Positions 9,470 through 18,105 of a stretch of DNA of 29,760 nt are shown one piece after another. The number at the start of each line of letters is the position of its first letter. Within the stretch, counting starts at the first letter, position 1. The position numbers and the translations under genes are program-made. The notes under the pieces were generated by a model. It saw nothing but the letters and a program-made list of their open reading frames with translations. It was not told where the DNA came from and ran no database searches. Origin of the DNA: Pelagibacteraceae bacterium TMED124 (lineage in GTDB: Bacteria; Pseudomonadota; Alphaproteobacteria; Pelagibacterales; Pelagibacteraceae); contig NHFZ02000023.1 of the NCBI GenBank assembly GCA_002171275.2, positions 1 through 29,760 of the forward strand, in the 5' to 3' direction.

Positions 9470-10607
9470 TTAATTCCTCATAAACATTAATAGTTTTATC
9501 CAGCATTTGCTTTAAATTAAATTTTTCAATAATTCTTTTTCTTGCATTACTTCCGATCAAATCTTTTTTTTTTTGTTCCAAATTTAATACATAAAGAATT
9601 TTTTCACCCAAGGCCTCTGCATCACCAGGGTTTACAAGCCACCCAGAAAGATTGTTTTCAATAATTTCTCTTGAGCCTCCATGATTTGATGCAATTACTG
9701 GTTTAGTCATTGAAGAGGCTTCTGCTGTAATCCTTCCAAAAGCTTCAGGTTCTATAGAGGTTGATAAAACGATATCTGAAATTGAGTAAACAGTTGCCAT
9801 ATCAGAAATATTTCCACAAAATATAACTCTGTTAGTTAATTTTAATTCTTTTAATTTTTTTTTTATTTTTTTTGTAAACTTATTCTTTTCATTTTCTGAC
9901 CCAACAAGTAACATTACTATATTTAAGCCAGGTGTTTTTTTTAAAGCATAGTTCAATGCATCAATACCAACAATTTGTCCTTTCCATGAAGATAATCTTC
10001 CAGGTAGTAAAATGATATGCGATCTTTCGGGAATTGATAAATCACTTAAAATTTTTTCTTTTCGAACTTGTGATACAGAGTTAAGATTAAAATTTTCTGT
10101 ATCTATCCCTCGGTTTATTTGTACAAGTTTATTTTTAACTTCCGGAAAGAAATGTCTAATGTGATCATCAATAAATTTTGAAATTGTAATAATCTTATCG
10201 CCATTGGTCATTACTTTATTATAAGATTTTTTGAGTAGGTTTTGATTTCCACTATAAGTTCCATGGTAAGTTGTTACATAAGGAATTTTTCTTTTCTTTA
10301 TCTCAGAAGTGAAACAAAAGGATGGCCACCTACTTCTTACATGAACTATATCAGGCTTGATTTCATCTAATAATTTTCTAAATCTACTTCTTGATGAAAA
10401 AAAATTAATAAGCCCTTTTTTATTTATTTCTATTTTATAGTGACTCACTCCCTTGTATTTATATCTATCCGCCATTTCTCCACCTGATGAAATAATAACT
10501 GAGTTATATTTTCTTTCCGCAAGTTCTTTGGCTATGTCAAGAGTTCCTCTTTCAACACCTCCATTAATTTTATCTAAAGATGGAAGTATTTGTAGAATTG
10601 TTTTCAT
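9441..10607 (-). CDS. GT4-family glycosyltransferase (group 1)
   Basis: 388 residues with GT-B architecture. The acceptor-side N-domain starts ILQILPSLDKINGGVERGTLDIAKEL, with the glycine-rich GGVERG loop seen in GT4 enzymes. The linker and donor domain include ILLPGRLSSWKGQ and the GT4 signature EAFGRITAEASSMTKPVIASNHGGSREII, holding the nucleotide-sugar-binding Glu residues. Length is normal. No transmembrane segment is seen, so it is probably cytosolic or peripheral. It overlaps the GT9 gene by 29 nt and starts 2 nt after the stop of an epimerase-like gene. A role in LPS core or another surface glycan fits, but the sugar specificity is unknown. Confidence 0.88.
   Translation of the reverse strand: MKTILQILPSLDKINGGVERGTLDIAKELAERKYNSVIISSGGEMADRYKYKGVSHYKIEINKKGLINFFSSRSRFRKLLDEIKPDIVHVRSRWPSFCFTSEIKKRKIPYVTTYHGTYSGNQNLLKKSYNKVMTNGDKIITISKFIDDHIRHFFPEVKNKLVQINRGIDTENFNLNSVSQVRKEKILSDLSIPERSHIILLPGRLSSWKGQIVGIDALNYALKKTPGLNIVMLLVGSENEKNKFTKKIKKKLKELKLTNRVIFCGNISDMATVYSISDIVLSTSIEPEAFGRITAEASSMTKPVIASNHGGSREIIENNLSGWLVNPGDAEALGEKILYVLNLEQKKKDLIGSNARKRIIEKFNLKQMLDKTINVYEELIEAKENFGS
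9475..9479 (-). promoter_or_regulatory. Ribosome binding site GAGGA supporting a TTG start
   Basis: GAGGA on the minus strand, 5 nt before the TTG at 9467-9469. It lies inside the coding sequence of the upstream GT4 gene. It is the reason for choosing the TTG start; no in-frame ATG or GTG lies near the conserved N-terminal GT9 motif. Confidence 0.7.
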
Positions 10608-10609
10608 GT

Positions 10610-11470
10610 TCAGATCTCAAGTATTCTTTTAAGCCCTAATTTATAATTTCCATATTTAGGTGTCCAATCCAATATTTTTTTTATTTTTAAATTTCTAACT
10701 CTTTTATTATCAAGATAAAAGCTTCTTATTTTTTGATTTAAATTAAGATCGTCATAACTTAAAGTTTTTATAGATGAGATTTTAATTAAAGATGCAGCAT
10801 ATCTTACGATTTCTTGAGATTGACAGGGCAAATCATCAGATAAATTAAAAATTTCACCAGGAGTTGGGTAATTTATACTTTTACTTATAGCTGAACCTAT
10901 ATCTTCAACATAAACACGAGAGAAAAAGTGATCTTTTTTTATTATTTCAGTTATTTCGCCATTTTTTACTTTATCAAAGACCGACCTACCAGGACCATAT
11001 ATTCCCGGGAGTCTAAAAATGTGAATAGGTAAACCATGCAACCTAAACAAATCAAGGTGACTAGTTTCAGTTTTTTTTCTAAGAATCCCTCTTGCAGTTT
11101 GGGGAACAAGCTTTGAGTTTTCATCAACCCAATCACCATCATAGTTGCCATAAACACTCGTAGATGAAAAATAACCAAACCACTTAAGTTTTTCTTTATT
11201 TTTTAAGATATTCTCCTTTAAATTATTTAACACAACATCTCCTTTCTCTGTTGGAGGTATTGAATTTAAAATAAATGAAGTGTCCTTTAACAATTTTTCT
11301 TTTTCCTTTAGAAAATCGTTAAAACAAAGTCTTTTAAGATTGTAATTTATGTCATCGGGATTCTTTTTAATTTTTAGATTATGTGTACATATAATTTCAC
11401 AATTTTTTGGTAGGAGAGGAATTATATATTTTGAGCAGTACCCTGCCCCAAAAAAAATAAACTTCATCAT
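10610..11470 (-). CDS. NAD(P)-dependent epimerase/dehydratase-like protein (atypical extended SDR)
   Basis: 286 residues. The N-terminal Rossmann segment MKFIFFGAGYCSKYIIPLLP resembles the GxGYxG pattern of YeeZ-like atypical SDRs. A central FGYFSSTSVYGNYDGDWVDE supplies the Ser and Tyr expected at an SDR site, though the following Lys of YxxxK is not obvious. HIFRLPGIYGPGRS matches the epimerase substrate-domain motif. The substrate is unknown. It overlaps the upstream LysR gene by 4 nt (ATGA), and the GT4 gene starts 2 nt after its stop. Either of two consecutive ATG codons (11465-11470) could be the start. It could modify a nucleotide sugar for the neighbouring transferases, but YeeZ-like proteins generally have no proven reaction. 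Confidence 0.75.
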   Translation of the reverse strand: MMKFIFFGAGYCSKYIIPLLPKNCEIICTHNLKIKKNPDDINYNLKRLCFNDFLKEKEKLLKDTSFILNSIPPTEKGDVVLNNLKENILKNKEKLKWFGYFSSTSVYGNYDGDWVDENSKLVPQTARGILRKKTETSHLDLFRLHGLPIHIFRLPGIYGPGRSVFDKVKNGEITEIIKKDHFFSRVYVEDIGSAISKSINYPTPGEIFNLSDDLPCQSQEIVRYAASLIKISSIKTLSYDDLNLNQKIRSFYLDNKRVRNLKIKKILDWTPKYGNYKLGLKRILEI

Positions 11471-12363
11471 AGATCAACTTTAATTTGTTTTTTTATCCAA
11501 TCAAATGAAGGGTGACTTGATAATTCATTATGCCATATCAATTTTGTTTTTCTTTTTTCTAACTCTATGGGTAATTCTGCAATGATAAAACCATAGTTGT
11601 TAGCCATTCTTTGGGCTGTTTTAGATGGTAGAGTAAGAATTAAGTCAGAATCTTTTAAAATTAGTGGGGCCATTGTTATAAGATCTATTCTTACAAAAAT
11701 TTCTCTTTCAAGATTCAACTGGCTTAGTGATCTATCAATTGGAGCTGTTGGAGCACCATCTGGTGCAACTCTTAAGTGTTTAGAAGAAAGATATTGTTCA
11801 ATTGAAAGTCTTTTTTCTTTAGATAATTCGTGAGACTTATTCATCATACAAACATAATTTTCTACAAAAAGCTCAATAAACCCAAATCTACTTGGTACAA
11901 TCTCAAATCTCCCAATTGCAAAATCAATATCATTGCTATCAAGTAATTTTATTGCCCCTGAACCTTGTTCTGACCTGATCCTTAGTGATGAATTAGGTGA
12001 TTTCTTTTGTAAGAAACTTATTAAATTGGGAATGATTAATGGAGCAACGTCGTCAGAAATAGAGATCCTGTAAAGTTTCTCAGCTGTTTCTGGGTTAAAG
12101 TTGATTGTAGACAACGCAAATTCAAGGTTACTCAGCGCCCCTTTAACAGGTATTGAAAGTTCTACTGCCCTAGGAGTAGGTCTCATACCTTTAGGACCTC
12201 TAATAAATAATTCATCTTTAACTAAGTATCTTAATCTATTCAGAGCATTACTCATTGCAGGTTGTGTTATGCCAATTTTCTTACTGGCCCTTGTAACATT
12301 TCTTTCGTCAAATAAAGTTTTAAAAACTATGAGTAAATTTAAGTCAAAATTTCTGATATTCAT
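11467..12363 (-). CDS. LysR-family transcriptional regulator
   Basis: About 298 residues. The N-terminal winged helix-turn-helix begins MNIRNFDLNLLIVFKTLFDERNVTRASKKIGITQPAMSNALNRLR. The LysR substrate-binding domain follows from about residue 90 (LYRISISDDVAPLIIPNLISF). The N-terminus resembles NodD/LeuO-type members. An in-frame ATG seven codons upstream (12382-12384) would give 305 residues. The inner ATG (12361-12363) is preferred because the family usually begins a few residues before DLNLL; neither has a Shine-Dalgarno sequence. It is divergent from uppP across a gap of under 100 bases and leads the overlapping epimerase-GT4-GT9 run. It may regulate itself or that run; the ligand is unknown. 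Confidence 0.93.
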   Translation of the reverse strand: MNIRNFDLNLLIVFKTLFDERNVTRASKKIGITQPAMSNALNRLRYLVKDELFIRGPKGMRPTPRAVELSIPVKGALSNLEFALSTINFNPETAEKLYRISISDDVAPLIIPNLISFLQKKSPNSSLRIRSEQGSGAIKLLDSNDIDFAIGRFEIVPSRFGFIELFVENYVCMMNKSHELSKEKRLSIEQYLSSKHLRVAPDGAPTAPIDRSLSQLNLEREIFVRIDLITMAPLILKDSDLILTLPSKTAQRMANNYGFIIAELPIELEKRKTKLIWHNELSSHPSFDWIKKQIKVDL

Positions 12364-12445
12364 AAAATGAATTGTATTGATCATTTTTATTTTTTAAAGA
12401 AATTTTTAGTTTTTGTATTTTTTTTTAGTATGATGTTAGATAGAT

Positions 12446-12450
12446 AAAGG
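12446..12450 (+). promoter_or_regulatory. Ribosome binding site AAAGG supporting a GTG start for uppP
   Basis: AAAGG lies 7 nt before the GTG at 12458-12460, the only start codon that places the conserved N-terminal helix of UppP correctly. A TATGAT (12429-12434) just upstream could be a -10 element, but no convincing -35 is seen in the poly-T stretch before it. Confidence 0.55.
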
Positions 12451-12457
12451 AATCATT

Positions 12458-13273
12458 GTGTACTTAATCCTTCTATTTGCATTAATTCAAGGTTTTACCG
12501 AATTCATTCCTGTAAGCTCTCAGGGTCACCTAATCCTGTTCAACAATTTTTTTGATATCACTCTAATATCTAACATTTCTACTTTGGAGGCTAATGTAAT
12601 TGCACACGCAGGATCTTTGGTTGCAGTATGTTTGTATTATGGTAGACACCTTTTTTCATTACTAGTATCTTTAAAACATATAGTAAGACCAGATATTGAC
12701 AAAAATTCTACTTTGGCAATTAATCTAATAATTGCAACACTTCCCATTTTGTTATCTGGATTCTTTTTTTCTAAATTTTTTAATTATGATAATAAAAGTC
12801 TCTTTTTAGTTATTGGAATAACCAGTATTTTTTTTGGAATTCTTCTTTTTGTTTTTGACAAATTTTGTCTAACTGTAAGAGGGAGGGAAGAATTAAACTT
12901 TTCAACTTCTTTATTCGTAGGAATTTTTCAATGTTTTGCTTTGATTCCTGGGGTAAGTAGATCAGGTTCCGTAATAATTTTTCTTCGTTTTTTTGGATAT
13001 AATAGGGACTTTGCAGTTTTTTTTTCTAACCTTTTAAGCATACCTGTAATTTTAGTAGCAACTATCTATGTAATTTACCAGAATCAAGAAATTTTTATAC
13101 TAAGTGAATATTTAAATTTTTATTCAATTGGAATTTTTTTTTTTAGTCTAATTTTTTCTTTAATTTTTTTACAATTTTTAATTTCTTGGGTTAGGAATTC
13201 CTCGTTTTTAATTTTTGCTATTTATAGGATAATATTTGGAAGTGTTTTAATTTATTTATACTTAATTTATTAA
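12458..13273 (+). CDS. uppP: Undecaprenyl-diphosphatase (UppP/BacA)
   Basis: 271-residue integral membrane phosphatase that recycles undecaprenyl diphosphate to the monophosphate carrier used for peptidoglycan, LPS O-antigen and other envelope glycans. The first signature GFTEFIPVSSQGHL is near residues 12-25, with Glu15, Ser20, Ser21 and His24. The second, PGVSRSG, is near residues 164-170. Multiple hydrophobic helices run throughout. Length is typical. It uses a GTG start. The gene is divergent from the LysR regulator and is followed 27 nt later by an epimerase-like gene on the same strand. Confidence 0.97.
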   Translation: MYLILLFALIQGFTEFIPVSSQGHLILFNNFFDITLISNISTLEANVIAHAGSLVAVCLYYGRHLFSLLVSLKHIVRPDIDKNSTLAINLIIATLPILLSGFFFSKFFNYDNKSLFLVIGITSIFFGILLFVFDKFCLTVRGREELNFSTSLFVGIFQCFALIPGVSRSGSVIIFLRFFGYNRDFAVFFSNLLSIPVILVATIYVIYQNQEIFILSEYLNFYSIGIFFFSLIFSLIFLQFLISWVRNSSFLIFAIYRIIFGSVLIYLYLIY

Positions 13274-13300
13274 ATTAAAATAACTTACTTTTTAAATTTT

Positions 13301-14071
13301 ATGACTTTGGAATCGTTTAAAATCTTAACTACTGGAACAAAAAGAGGGTTTGGGAAGTTTATAGCAAAAAAACTGAACACTCACAAATTTGATAGAAATT
13401 CGAAATTAAACGGATTAGATAAAAATTATGATGTAATAATACATTGCGCTAATAATTCATCTAAAAATATTCTATCAAAAAATTTTTACAAATTTTCCTA
13501 TGATAACTATTTTCTTACTGAAGATTTATTAAAACTGAATGTTAAACATTTTATTTTTATTTCCTCGATTGGAATCTATCCTCAATCCAACAAAGTTTTT
13601 AATGAAAAAAGTAATTTTGAAGTTAAAACGAGAAATTTTTATGAATTTTTTAAAATTATGAATGAAAATTACATTAAAAAAAATTCAAAAAAATTTACCA
13701 TTTTAAGAGTTGCAGGTCTCCTTGATAAGTCATCCAGAAAAAATTCAATTCAAAGAATAGTTTATAATGAAAACAAAAAAATTTCTTTATCATCTAATTC
13801 TACTCTTAATTATATCCTTTATGAAGATTTATTGAATTTTATAAAAATAGTCATAAAAAAGAAAAAATTTGGGATTTTTAATGTTTCAGCAAGTAAAAAC
13901 ATTAAGTTGATTAACTTAAGAAATTATTTGAAGTCAGATAATATTAGATTTGGAGATTACGACTATATAACTCCAAAAATAGACAACACAAAAGCAAAAA
14001 AAGAATATGCTGAATTAAATTCAACATCATACCAAAATATAAAAAAATACCTTAAAATGATTAAAAAATAG
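13301..14071 (+). CDS. Unassigned NAD-dependent epimerase/dehydratase-like (extended SDR) protein
   Basis: 256 residues. I do not recognise a specific family. SDR features are visible: a beta strand with a relaxed glycine loop (KILTTGTKRGFGKFI, residues 7-21), a following VIIHCANNSS, the catalytic-region Ser in FIFISSIGIYP, and Tyr114-xxx-Lys118 (YEFFK). The later part (ILRVAGLLD, NYILYEDLLNFIK) fits an extended SDR substrate domain. It is unusually rich in Lys, Asn, Phe and Ile, even for this window, and diverged from typical epimerases. It sits between uppP and the NDUFA9-like gene. A nucleotide-sugar epimerase or reductase for envelope sugars is plausible but unproven. Confidence 0.8.
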   Translation: MTLESFKILTTGTKRGFGKFIAKKLNTHKFDRNSKLNGLDKNYDVIIHCANNSSKNILSKNFYKFSYDNYFLTEDLLKLNVKHFIFISSIGIYPQSNKVFNEKSNFEVKTRNFYEFFKIMNENYIKKNSKKFTILRVAGLLDKSSRKNSIQRIVYNENKKISLSSNSTLNYILYEDLLNFIKIVIKKKKFGIFNVSASKNIKLINLRNYLKSDNIRFGDYDYITPKIDNTKAKKEYAELNSTSYQNIKKYLKMIKK

Positions 14072-14092
14072 TATCGATAAACTTAAATTAAA

Positions 14093-15046
14093 TCAAAGAT
14101 AAGTTTTTAAAACAGTTTCCATGCTAAGTGGGTTAGATACAACTGTCCTAAGATTAGTTAACCCTTTTTTTGAAATACTATCATATTTCAATAATGTTAT
14201 TTGATCTCTAGTTAGAAGTTGTCCAGGTAAAAGTTCTAAAAAAAAAGCCAGAATTTTAGCTTGAAAGAAAGGGAGGGGAATATAGGCACGTATTCTTCTT
14301 TTCTGCATTAAAATTAGATCAAAAATTTCATTAAACGATTTAATGGAGGGACCAGTTATTTCGTAAGTTTTATTTTTCCTATCAATCATTTTAATTAAAA
14401 ATTTTGATAGATCACCAACATATACTGGTTGAAACTTAACTTTTTTTTTAAAGTCAAAAATATTAAAAATATCTTTTGAAAAATTTATTGAAGGGGTTCC
14501 TATCAAAGGAAGAAAAGGACTAAATTTGGACATCTTAGAAAAAAAGTTTGTAAAGTTATCTCCCTTTCCAAAAACAACACTTGGTCTTACAATTACTGCA
14601 TTCGGAAATTCTTTTTTTAATTCATTCTCTCCGTTATACTTTGATAAAGCATATTTGGAATCTTTTATTAAATTAACATTTAGCGCTGATAGATGAGTAA
14701 AACTTTCAACTTTATTTACATTAGCGCTTTTCGCAATCATCCTTGGAATCTCTGTATGAACGAACTGAAACTTTGACTTTTTATTTTCAGCTAGAATACC
14801 TACTAGATTAAAAACAACATCGTAGTTACTCATTGCATTGTTTATTGCAGATTGATTGTAATCAATTTCTTCAAATGAAACTTGACCTGGTTCATTAGCA
14901 AAAAAAAAATTTTTCTGTGAAGTTTTTTGTCTAGTAATAATTTTTATCTCGCAGGCTTCCTCACACAAATGATTAACAAGATGTGAACCAATGAAACCGT
15001 TACCCCCAAAAACCACAACTTTTTTTCCTCTTAAATTAGAGCTCAT
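14093..15046 (-). CDS. NDUFA9-like NAD(P)-binding protein (complex I-associated atypical SDR)
   Basis: 317 residues of the atypical SDR group that includes the mitochondrial complex I accessory subunit NDUFA9. The dinucleotide-binding loop is KKVVVFGGNGFIGSHLVNHL near residues 8-27. DVVFNLVGILAENKK and FTHLSALNVNLIKDSKYALSKYNGE match the family, followed by VIVRPSVVFGKGDNFTNFF and a quinone/substrate-domain-like tail. Alphaproteobacterial relatives often lie near uppP, as here. The role in bacteria is unclear; a link to quinone biosynthesis or complex I is inferred from the family only. It converges on the preceding epimerase gene with 21 nt between stops and no obvious terminator hairpin. 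Confidence 0.9.
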   Translation of the reverse strand: MSSNLRGKKVVVFGGNGFIGSHLVNHLCEEACEIKIITRQKTSQKNFFFANEPGQVSFEEIDYNQSAINNAMSNYDVVFNLVGILAENKKSKFQFVHTEIPRMIAKSANVNKVESFTHLSALNVNLIKDSKYALSKYNGENELKKEFPNAVIVRPSVVFGKGDNFTNFFSKMSKFSPFLPLIGTPSINFSKDIFNIFDFKKKVKFQPVYVGDLSKFLIKMIDRKNKTYEITGPSIKSFNEIFDLILMQKRRIRAYIPLPFFQAKILAFFLELLPGQLLTRDQITLLKYDSISKKGLTNLRTVVSNPLSMETVLKTYL

Positions 15047-15110
15047 TTTTTTATGTAAAATCCTTGTAAGTTAGTTTTTAAGTAATATCATAACTAATAT
15101 TATTCAAGAA

Positions 15111-15758
15111 ATGAAAACTTTTAATTTTGGTGATACGAAGGTTTATTTACATAAAAATGACCTTCCTGACTCTTTAAAATTTCCTAAAGAGATAGCTGTA
15201 GATTCAGAAACAACTGGGCTTTCTTTAATCAGAGATAGGCTTTGCTTGATCCAAATTGCAACATCAAGAAATGAATGCCATTTGATAAAATTTGAAAAAA
15301 TAGATTCTCAAAAAAAAGTTGTTGCTAAAAATTTAATAAATCTATTTGAAAATCAAAAGATTCTAAAGATTTTTCATTACGCAAGATTTGATATTGCTGT
15401 TATAAAAAAAGCATTAGGGGTGAAGTGTGAAAATATTTTTTGTACAAAAATTGCTTCTAAACTAGTTAGAACCTATACCGACAAGCATGGTTTAAAAGAT
15501 TTGTGTAAAGAACTTTTAGATAAGGACTTAAATAAGACTCAACAATCTTCAGACTGGTCTGCAGAGGAATTATCCCCGAATCAAATTAAATATGCATCCA
15601 ATGATGTTATTTTTTTAGTGGAGCTAAAACAAATACTTGAATCGATGTTAAAAAGAGAGGGTAGATATAAATTATCGCAAAAATTATTTACTTTCCTCTC
15701 AACCAGAGTAGACCTAGATTTTTTAGGATGGAATGATATTGATATCTTTTCACATTAA
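15111..15758 (+). CDS. RNase D-like 3'-5' exonuclease (short, exonuclease domain only)
   Basis: 215 residues, consisting essentially of one DEDDy exonuclease domain as in RNase D. The acidic residues are Asp31 and Glu33 in AVDSETTGL, Asp94 in HYARFDIAV, and the Tyr161/Asp165 pair in YASNDVIFL. There is no HRDC domain, so it is about half the length of E. coli RNase D. This short form is common in Alphaproteobacteria next to kdsD/lpt genes. Its RNA substrates are unknown, with tRNA 3'-end trimming the best guess from the family. It is divergent from the NDUFA9-like gene across 64 nt, where no convincing promoter could be picked out, and the kdsD start follows 8 nt after its stop. Confidence 0.92.
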   Translation: MKTFNFGDTKVYLHKNDLPDSLKFPKEIAVDSETTGLSLIRDRLCLIQIATSRNECHLIKFEKIDSQKKVVAKNLINLFENQKILKIFHYARFDIAVIKKALGVKCENIFCTKIASKLVRTYTDKHGLKDLCKELLDKDLNKTQQSSDWSAEELSPNQIKYASNDVIFLVELKQILESMLKREGRYKLSQKLFTFLSTRVDLDFLGWNDIDIFSH

Positions 15759-15766
15759 GAATTAAA

Positions 15767-16705
15767 ATGACTTTTTCTATCGGACAGAATGTAATTGACA
15801 TTGAAATTAGAGCTTTAAACCTCTTAAAGAAAAGTTTAAGTAAAATCCAATTTCAAATGGCAGTGAATTATCTCTATAAAACTTCTGGTAAAATTATTAT
15901 TTCTGGAATAGGAAAAAGTGGACATATCGGTTCAAAAATTTCCTCTACACTTTCATCAATCGGTTCTTCATCTTTTTTTTTACACCCTTCCGAAGCTAAC
16001 CATGGTGATCTTGGAATGGTGACAAAGAAAGATTGTATGATTTTAATATCAAATTCTGGAGAAAGTTCAGAGTTATTAAATTTAATTTTATTTTGTAAAA
16101 AAATAAAAATTCCGATTATCTCTATTACTAGCGAAGGAAAAAGTACTCTAGCCAAACAATCTTCGGCAGTTTTACTTATACCGAAAAATGTAGAAGCTTG
16201 CCCACTAGAATTAGCTCCTACAAGTTCTACAACCTGTACCCTTGTTCTTGGGGATGCACTTGCAATCACTCTTCTTAGAAAAAGAAAATTTACATCTAAA
16301 GATTTCTTAAAACTTCACCCTGGTGGAAAGTTAGGAAGACTGTTATTAAAGGTTGGTGATATTATGAAGACTCAAAAACTTATCCCCCTAATTCAACAAG
16401 ATAAAAACGTAAGTGAAGCAATCTTAGAAATGACTTCAAAGGGTCAAGGTTGTGTTGGCGTACTATCAAAAAGACATAATTCGCTAATAGGTATAATTAC
16501 TGACGGTGACCTAAGAAGATTTATGGCAAAAAACTTGCTTGAAAAAAATGTAACAGAAATAATGACCAAGAACCCAAAAACTCTCTCTCCGGATACTTTA
16601 GTTAATGAAGCTCTTAAACTTATGAACAAACAATCAATTACAAATTATTTCATAACAAAAAATAAAAAACCAATAGGCATAATTCATTTACACGATATCC
16701 TATAA
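15767..16705 (+). CDS. kdsD: Arabinose-5-phosphate isomerase (KdsD/KpsF)
   Basis: 312 residues: an SIS sugar-isomerase domain (about 1-190) followed by two CBS domains (about 205-260 and 265-312). It converts ribulose-5-phosphate to arabinose-5-phosphate, the first step toward Kdo in the LPS inner core. Visible signatures are ISGIGKSGHIGSKISSTLSS, PSEANHGDLGMV, ISNSGESSELLNL and ELAPTSSTTCTLVLGDALA. The CBS pair has MTSKGQGCVGVL...IGIITDGDLRRFM and the IMTKNPKTL repeat. Length matches. It lies directly upstream of lptC, so Kdo synthesis and LPS export are co-located. Confidence 0.97.
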   Translation: MTFSIGQNVIDIEIRALNLLKKSLSKIQFQMAVNYLYKTSGKIIISGIGKSGHIGSKISSTLSSIGSSSFFLHPSEANHGDLGMVTKKDCMILISNSGESSELLNLILFCKKIKIPIISITSEGKSTLAKQSSAVLLIPKNVEACPLELAPTSSTTCTLVLGDALAITLLRKRKFTSKDFLKLHPGGKLGRLLLKVGDIMKTQKLIPLIQQDKNVSEAILEMTSKGQGCVGVLSKRHNSLIGIITDGDLRRFMAKNLLEKNVTEIMTKNPKTLSPDTLVNEALKLMNKQSITNYFITKNKKPIGIIHLHDIL

Positions 16706-16711
16706 GTAAAA

Positions 16712-17284
16712 ATGCATTATTCTATAATAATAAAATCAATTAAATATTTTTTATTATTCCTATCAATTTCTATCTTTACAATTCTAGTTATTAAAAGTGT
16801 AACCCAAAAAAATGGGAACCAAAATAGTTTAATCACATTTGAAAGCGAAGAGGTCAGCTCAACCACTCAAGTTTTAAAAAAACCACTTTTTATGGGTTTA
16901 GATAAAAAACAACAACCTTTTAAAATATCTGCACAAAAAGCAACTAGGTTTACAAGTAGTGATAATATTTTTAATTTAGATAAACCTAATGGTGAAATAG
17001 AAACAAACTCTGAAAAATATTATATTTATGGAAATACAGGAGTGTTTGATAATAATGATCAGACCTTATTAATAAACGGTGACGTGAAATTTACAAATAA
17101 AGACTCCATAAAATTCGAAACCTCAGTTGCTAAGTTTGATTTTAAGAGGCAAATACTAATAGGAAATGAATCTGTAATTGGAAGAAAAAATGATTCAATT
17201 ATAAAGTCTGAAGGGTTCAAAATAATTAACAAAGAAAATAAAATTATTTTTCTTGGGAAGTCATACCTTACCTTAAAAAATTAA
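16712..17284 (+). CDS. lptC: LPS export protein LptC
   Basis: 190 residues. One N-terminal membrane anchor (about residues 9-29, IKYFLLFLSISIFTILVI) is followed by a periplasmic beta-jellyroll typical of LptC/OstA-like proteins (KKPLFMGLDKKQQPFKISAQKATRF, YYIYGNTGVFDNNDQTLLINGDVKF). In the Lpt bridge it takes LPS from LptBFG and passes it to LptA. Primary sequence is poorly conserved in this family, so the call leans on anchor plus fold pattern plus position between kdsD and lptA. It starts 6 nt after the kdsD stop. Confidence 0.9.
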   Translation: MHYSIIIKSIKYFLLFLSISIFTILVIKSVTQKNGNQNSLITFESEEVSSTTQVLKKPLFMGLDKKQQPFKISAQKATRFTSSDNIFNLDKPNGEIETNSEKYYIYGNTGVFDNNDQTLLINGDVKFTNKDSIKFETSVAKFDFKRQILIGNESVIGRKNDSIIKSEGFKIINKENKIIFLGKSYLTLKN

Positions 17285-17286
17285 AA

Positions 17287-18105
17287 ATGAGAATGTATTT
17301 ATTAATATTGTTAACTTTTGTTTTTTCTGGGCTACAATCACAACAATTAATAGACGGTAAAAAAGATAACCCAGTCGAAATTTACGCTGAAGATGCGATT
17401 GAATGGCATAAAAATGAAAAAAAATATATAGCAATAGGTAACGCAAAAGCAAGTAGTGGCACAATGTCACTAACATCAGAAAAAATTGAGGCATTTTATA
17501 ATGAGGCAGAAGATTCAGCTATGGACATAAAATTAGTGAAAGCTCATAGAAAAGTAAAAATAACTGATAAAAAACTTGAAATTACTGGTGGTCACTCTGC
17601 TGAATATGATTTAGAAAAAGATTACTTTTCAATATTTGGAAAAGATCTTGTTTTAACATCAGATAAAAATAAGCTTAAATCAAATAAAAAAATGGAGTAT
17701 TGGAGAAATAAAGGTGTTGCAATAGCCTCAGGAAAAGCCACTGCAATTAAAGATGCAGAGTTTATTATAAAAGGTGATAAGTTAATTTGGTACATCAACG
17801 AGGTTAACGAAAAAATGAATGTTAAAAAGATTCTTGGTTTTACAAATGTTTCAATTAGGACAAATAATGAGGTAGCATTTAGTGATAAAGCGCTTTATAA
17901 TAAGGACACTGGAATATGTAAATTATTTGGTAATGTTAAACTACAAAAAGGATCAAGTTTTCTTACTGGTGATTATGCTGAAGTTGATATGAATAGAGGA
18001 ATTAGTAAATTACTGCCCGCTCCCACCATAGATAATTTGAATGAAAACAGAGTTCGAGCATTAATTGATAAAGCAGAAAATTATGAAAACAATGAATCAA
18101 ATTAA
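17287..18105 (+). CDS. lptA: LPS transport periplasmic protein LptA
   Basis: 272 residues. The N-terminal signal peptide (MRMYLLILLTFVFSGLQSQ) probably ends near residue 19. OstA-type beta repeats follow (NPVEIYAEDAIEWHKNEKKYIAIGNAKAS, LEITGGHSAEYDLEKDYFSIFG, FSDKALYNKDTGICKLFGNVKLQKG). It is longer than E. coli LptA (about 185 residues), with room for extra jellyroll strands, a common alphaproteobacterial feature. It should form the periplasmic bridge carrying LPS to LptDE. It starts 2 nt after the lptC stop and its 3' end overlaps lptB. Met1 and Met3 are both possible starts. Confidence 0.92.
   Translation: MRMYLLILLTFVFSGLQSQQLIDGKKDNPVEIYAEDAIEWHKNEKKYIAIGNAKASSGTMSLTSEKIEAFYNEAEDSAMDIKLVKAHRKVKITDKKLEITGGHSAEYDLEKDYFSIFGKDLVLTSDKNKLKSNKKMEYWRNKGVAIASGKATAIKDAEFIIKGDKLIWYINEVNEKMNVKKILGFTNVSIRTNNEVAFSDKALYNKDTGICKLFGNVKLQKGSSFLTGDYAEVDMNRGISKLLPAPTIDNLNENRVRALIDKAENYENNESN

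Noticed and set aside
12385..12457. LysR operator between the regulator and uppP
   Set aside because: No clear T-N11-A dyad beyond what AT-rich sequence gives by chance.
14072..14092. Terminator between the convergent epimerase-like and NDUFA9-like genes
   Set aside because: The 21-nt gap holds no hairpin.
15874..16269. Minus-strand open frame of 131 codons opposite kdsD
   Set aside because: It lies fully inside the SIS domain coding region and has no independent support.
17273..17494. Hydrophobic minus-strand frame opposite the start of lptA
   Set aside because: Antisense to the LptA signal peptide and first repeat; no start signal.
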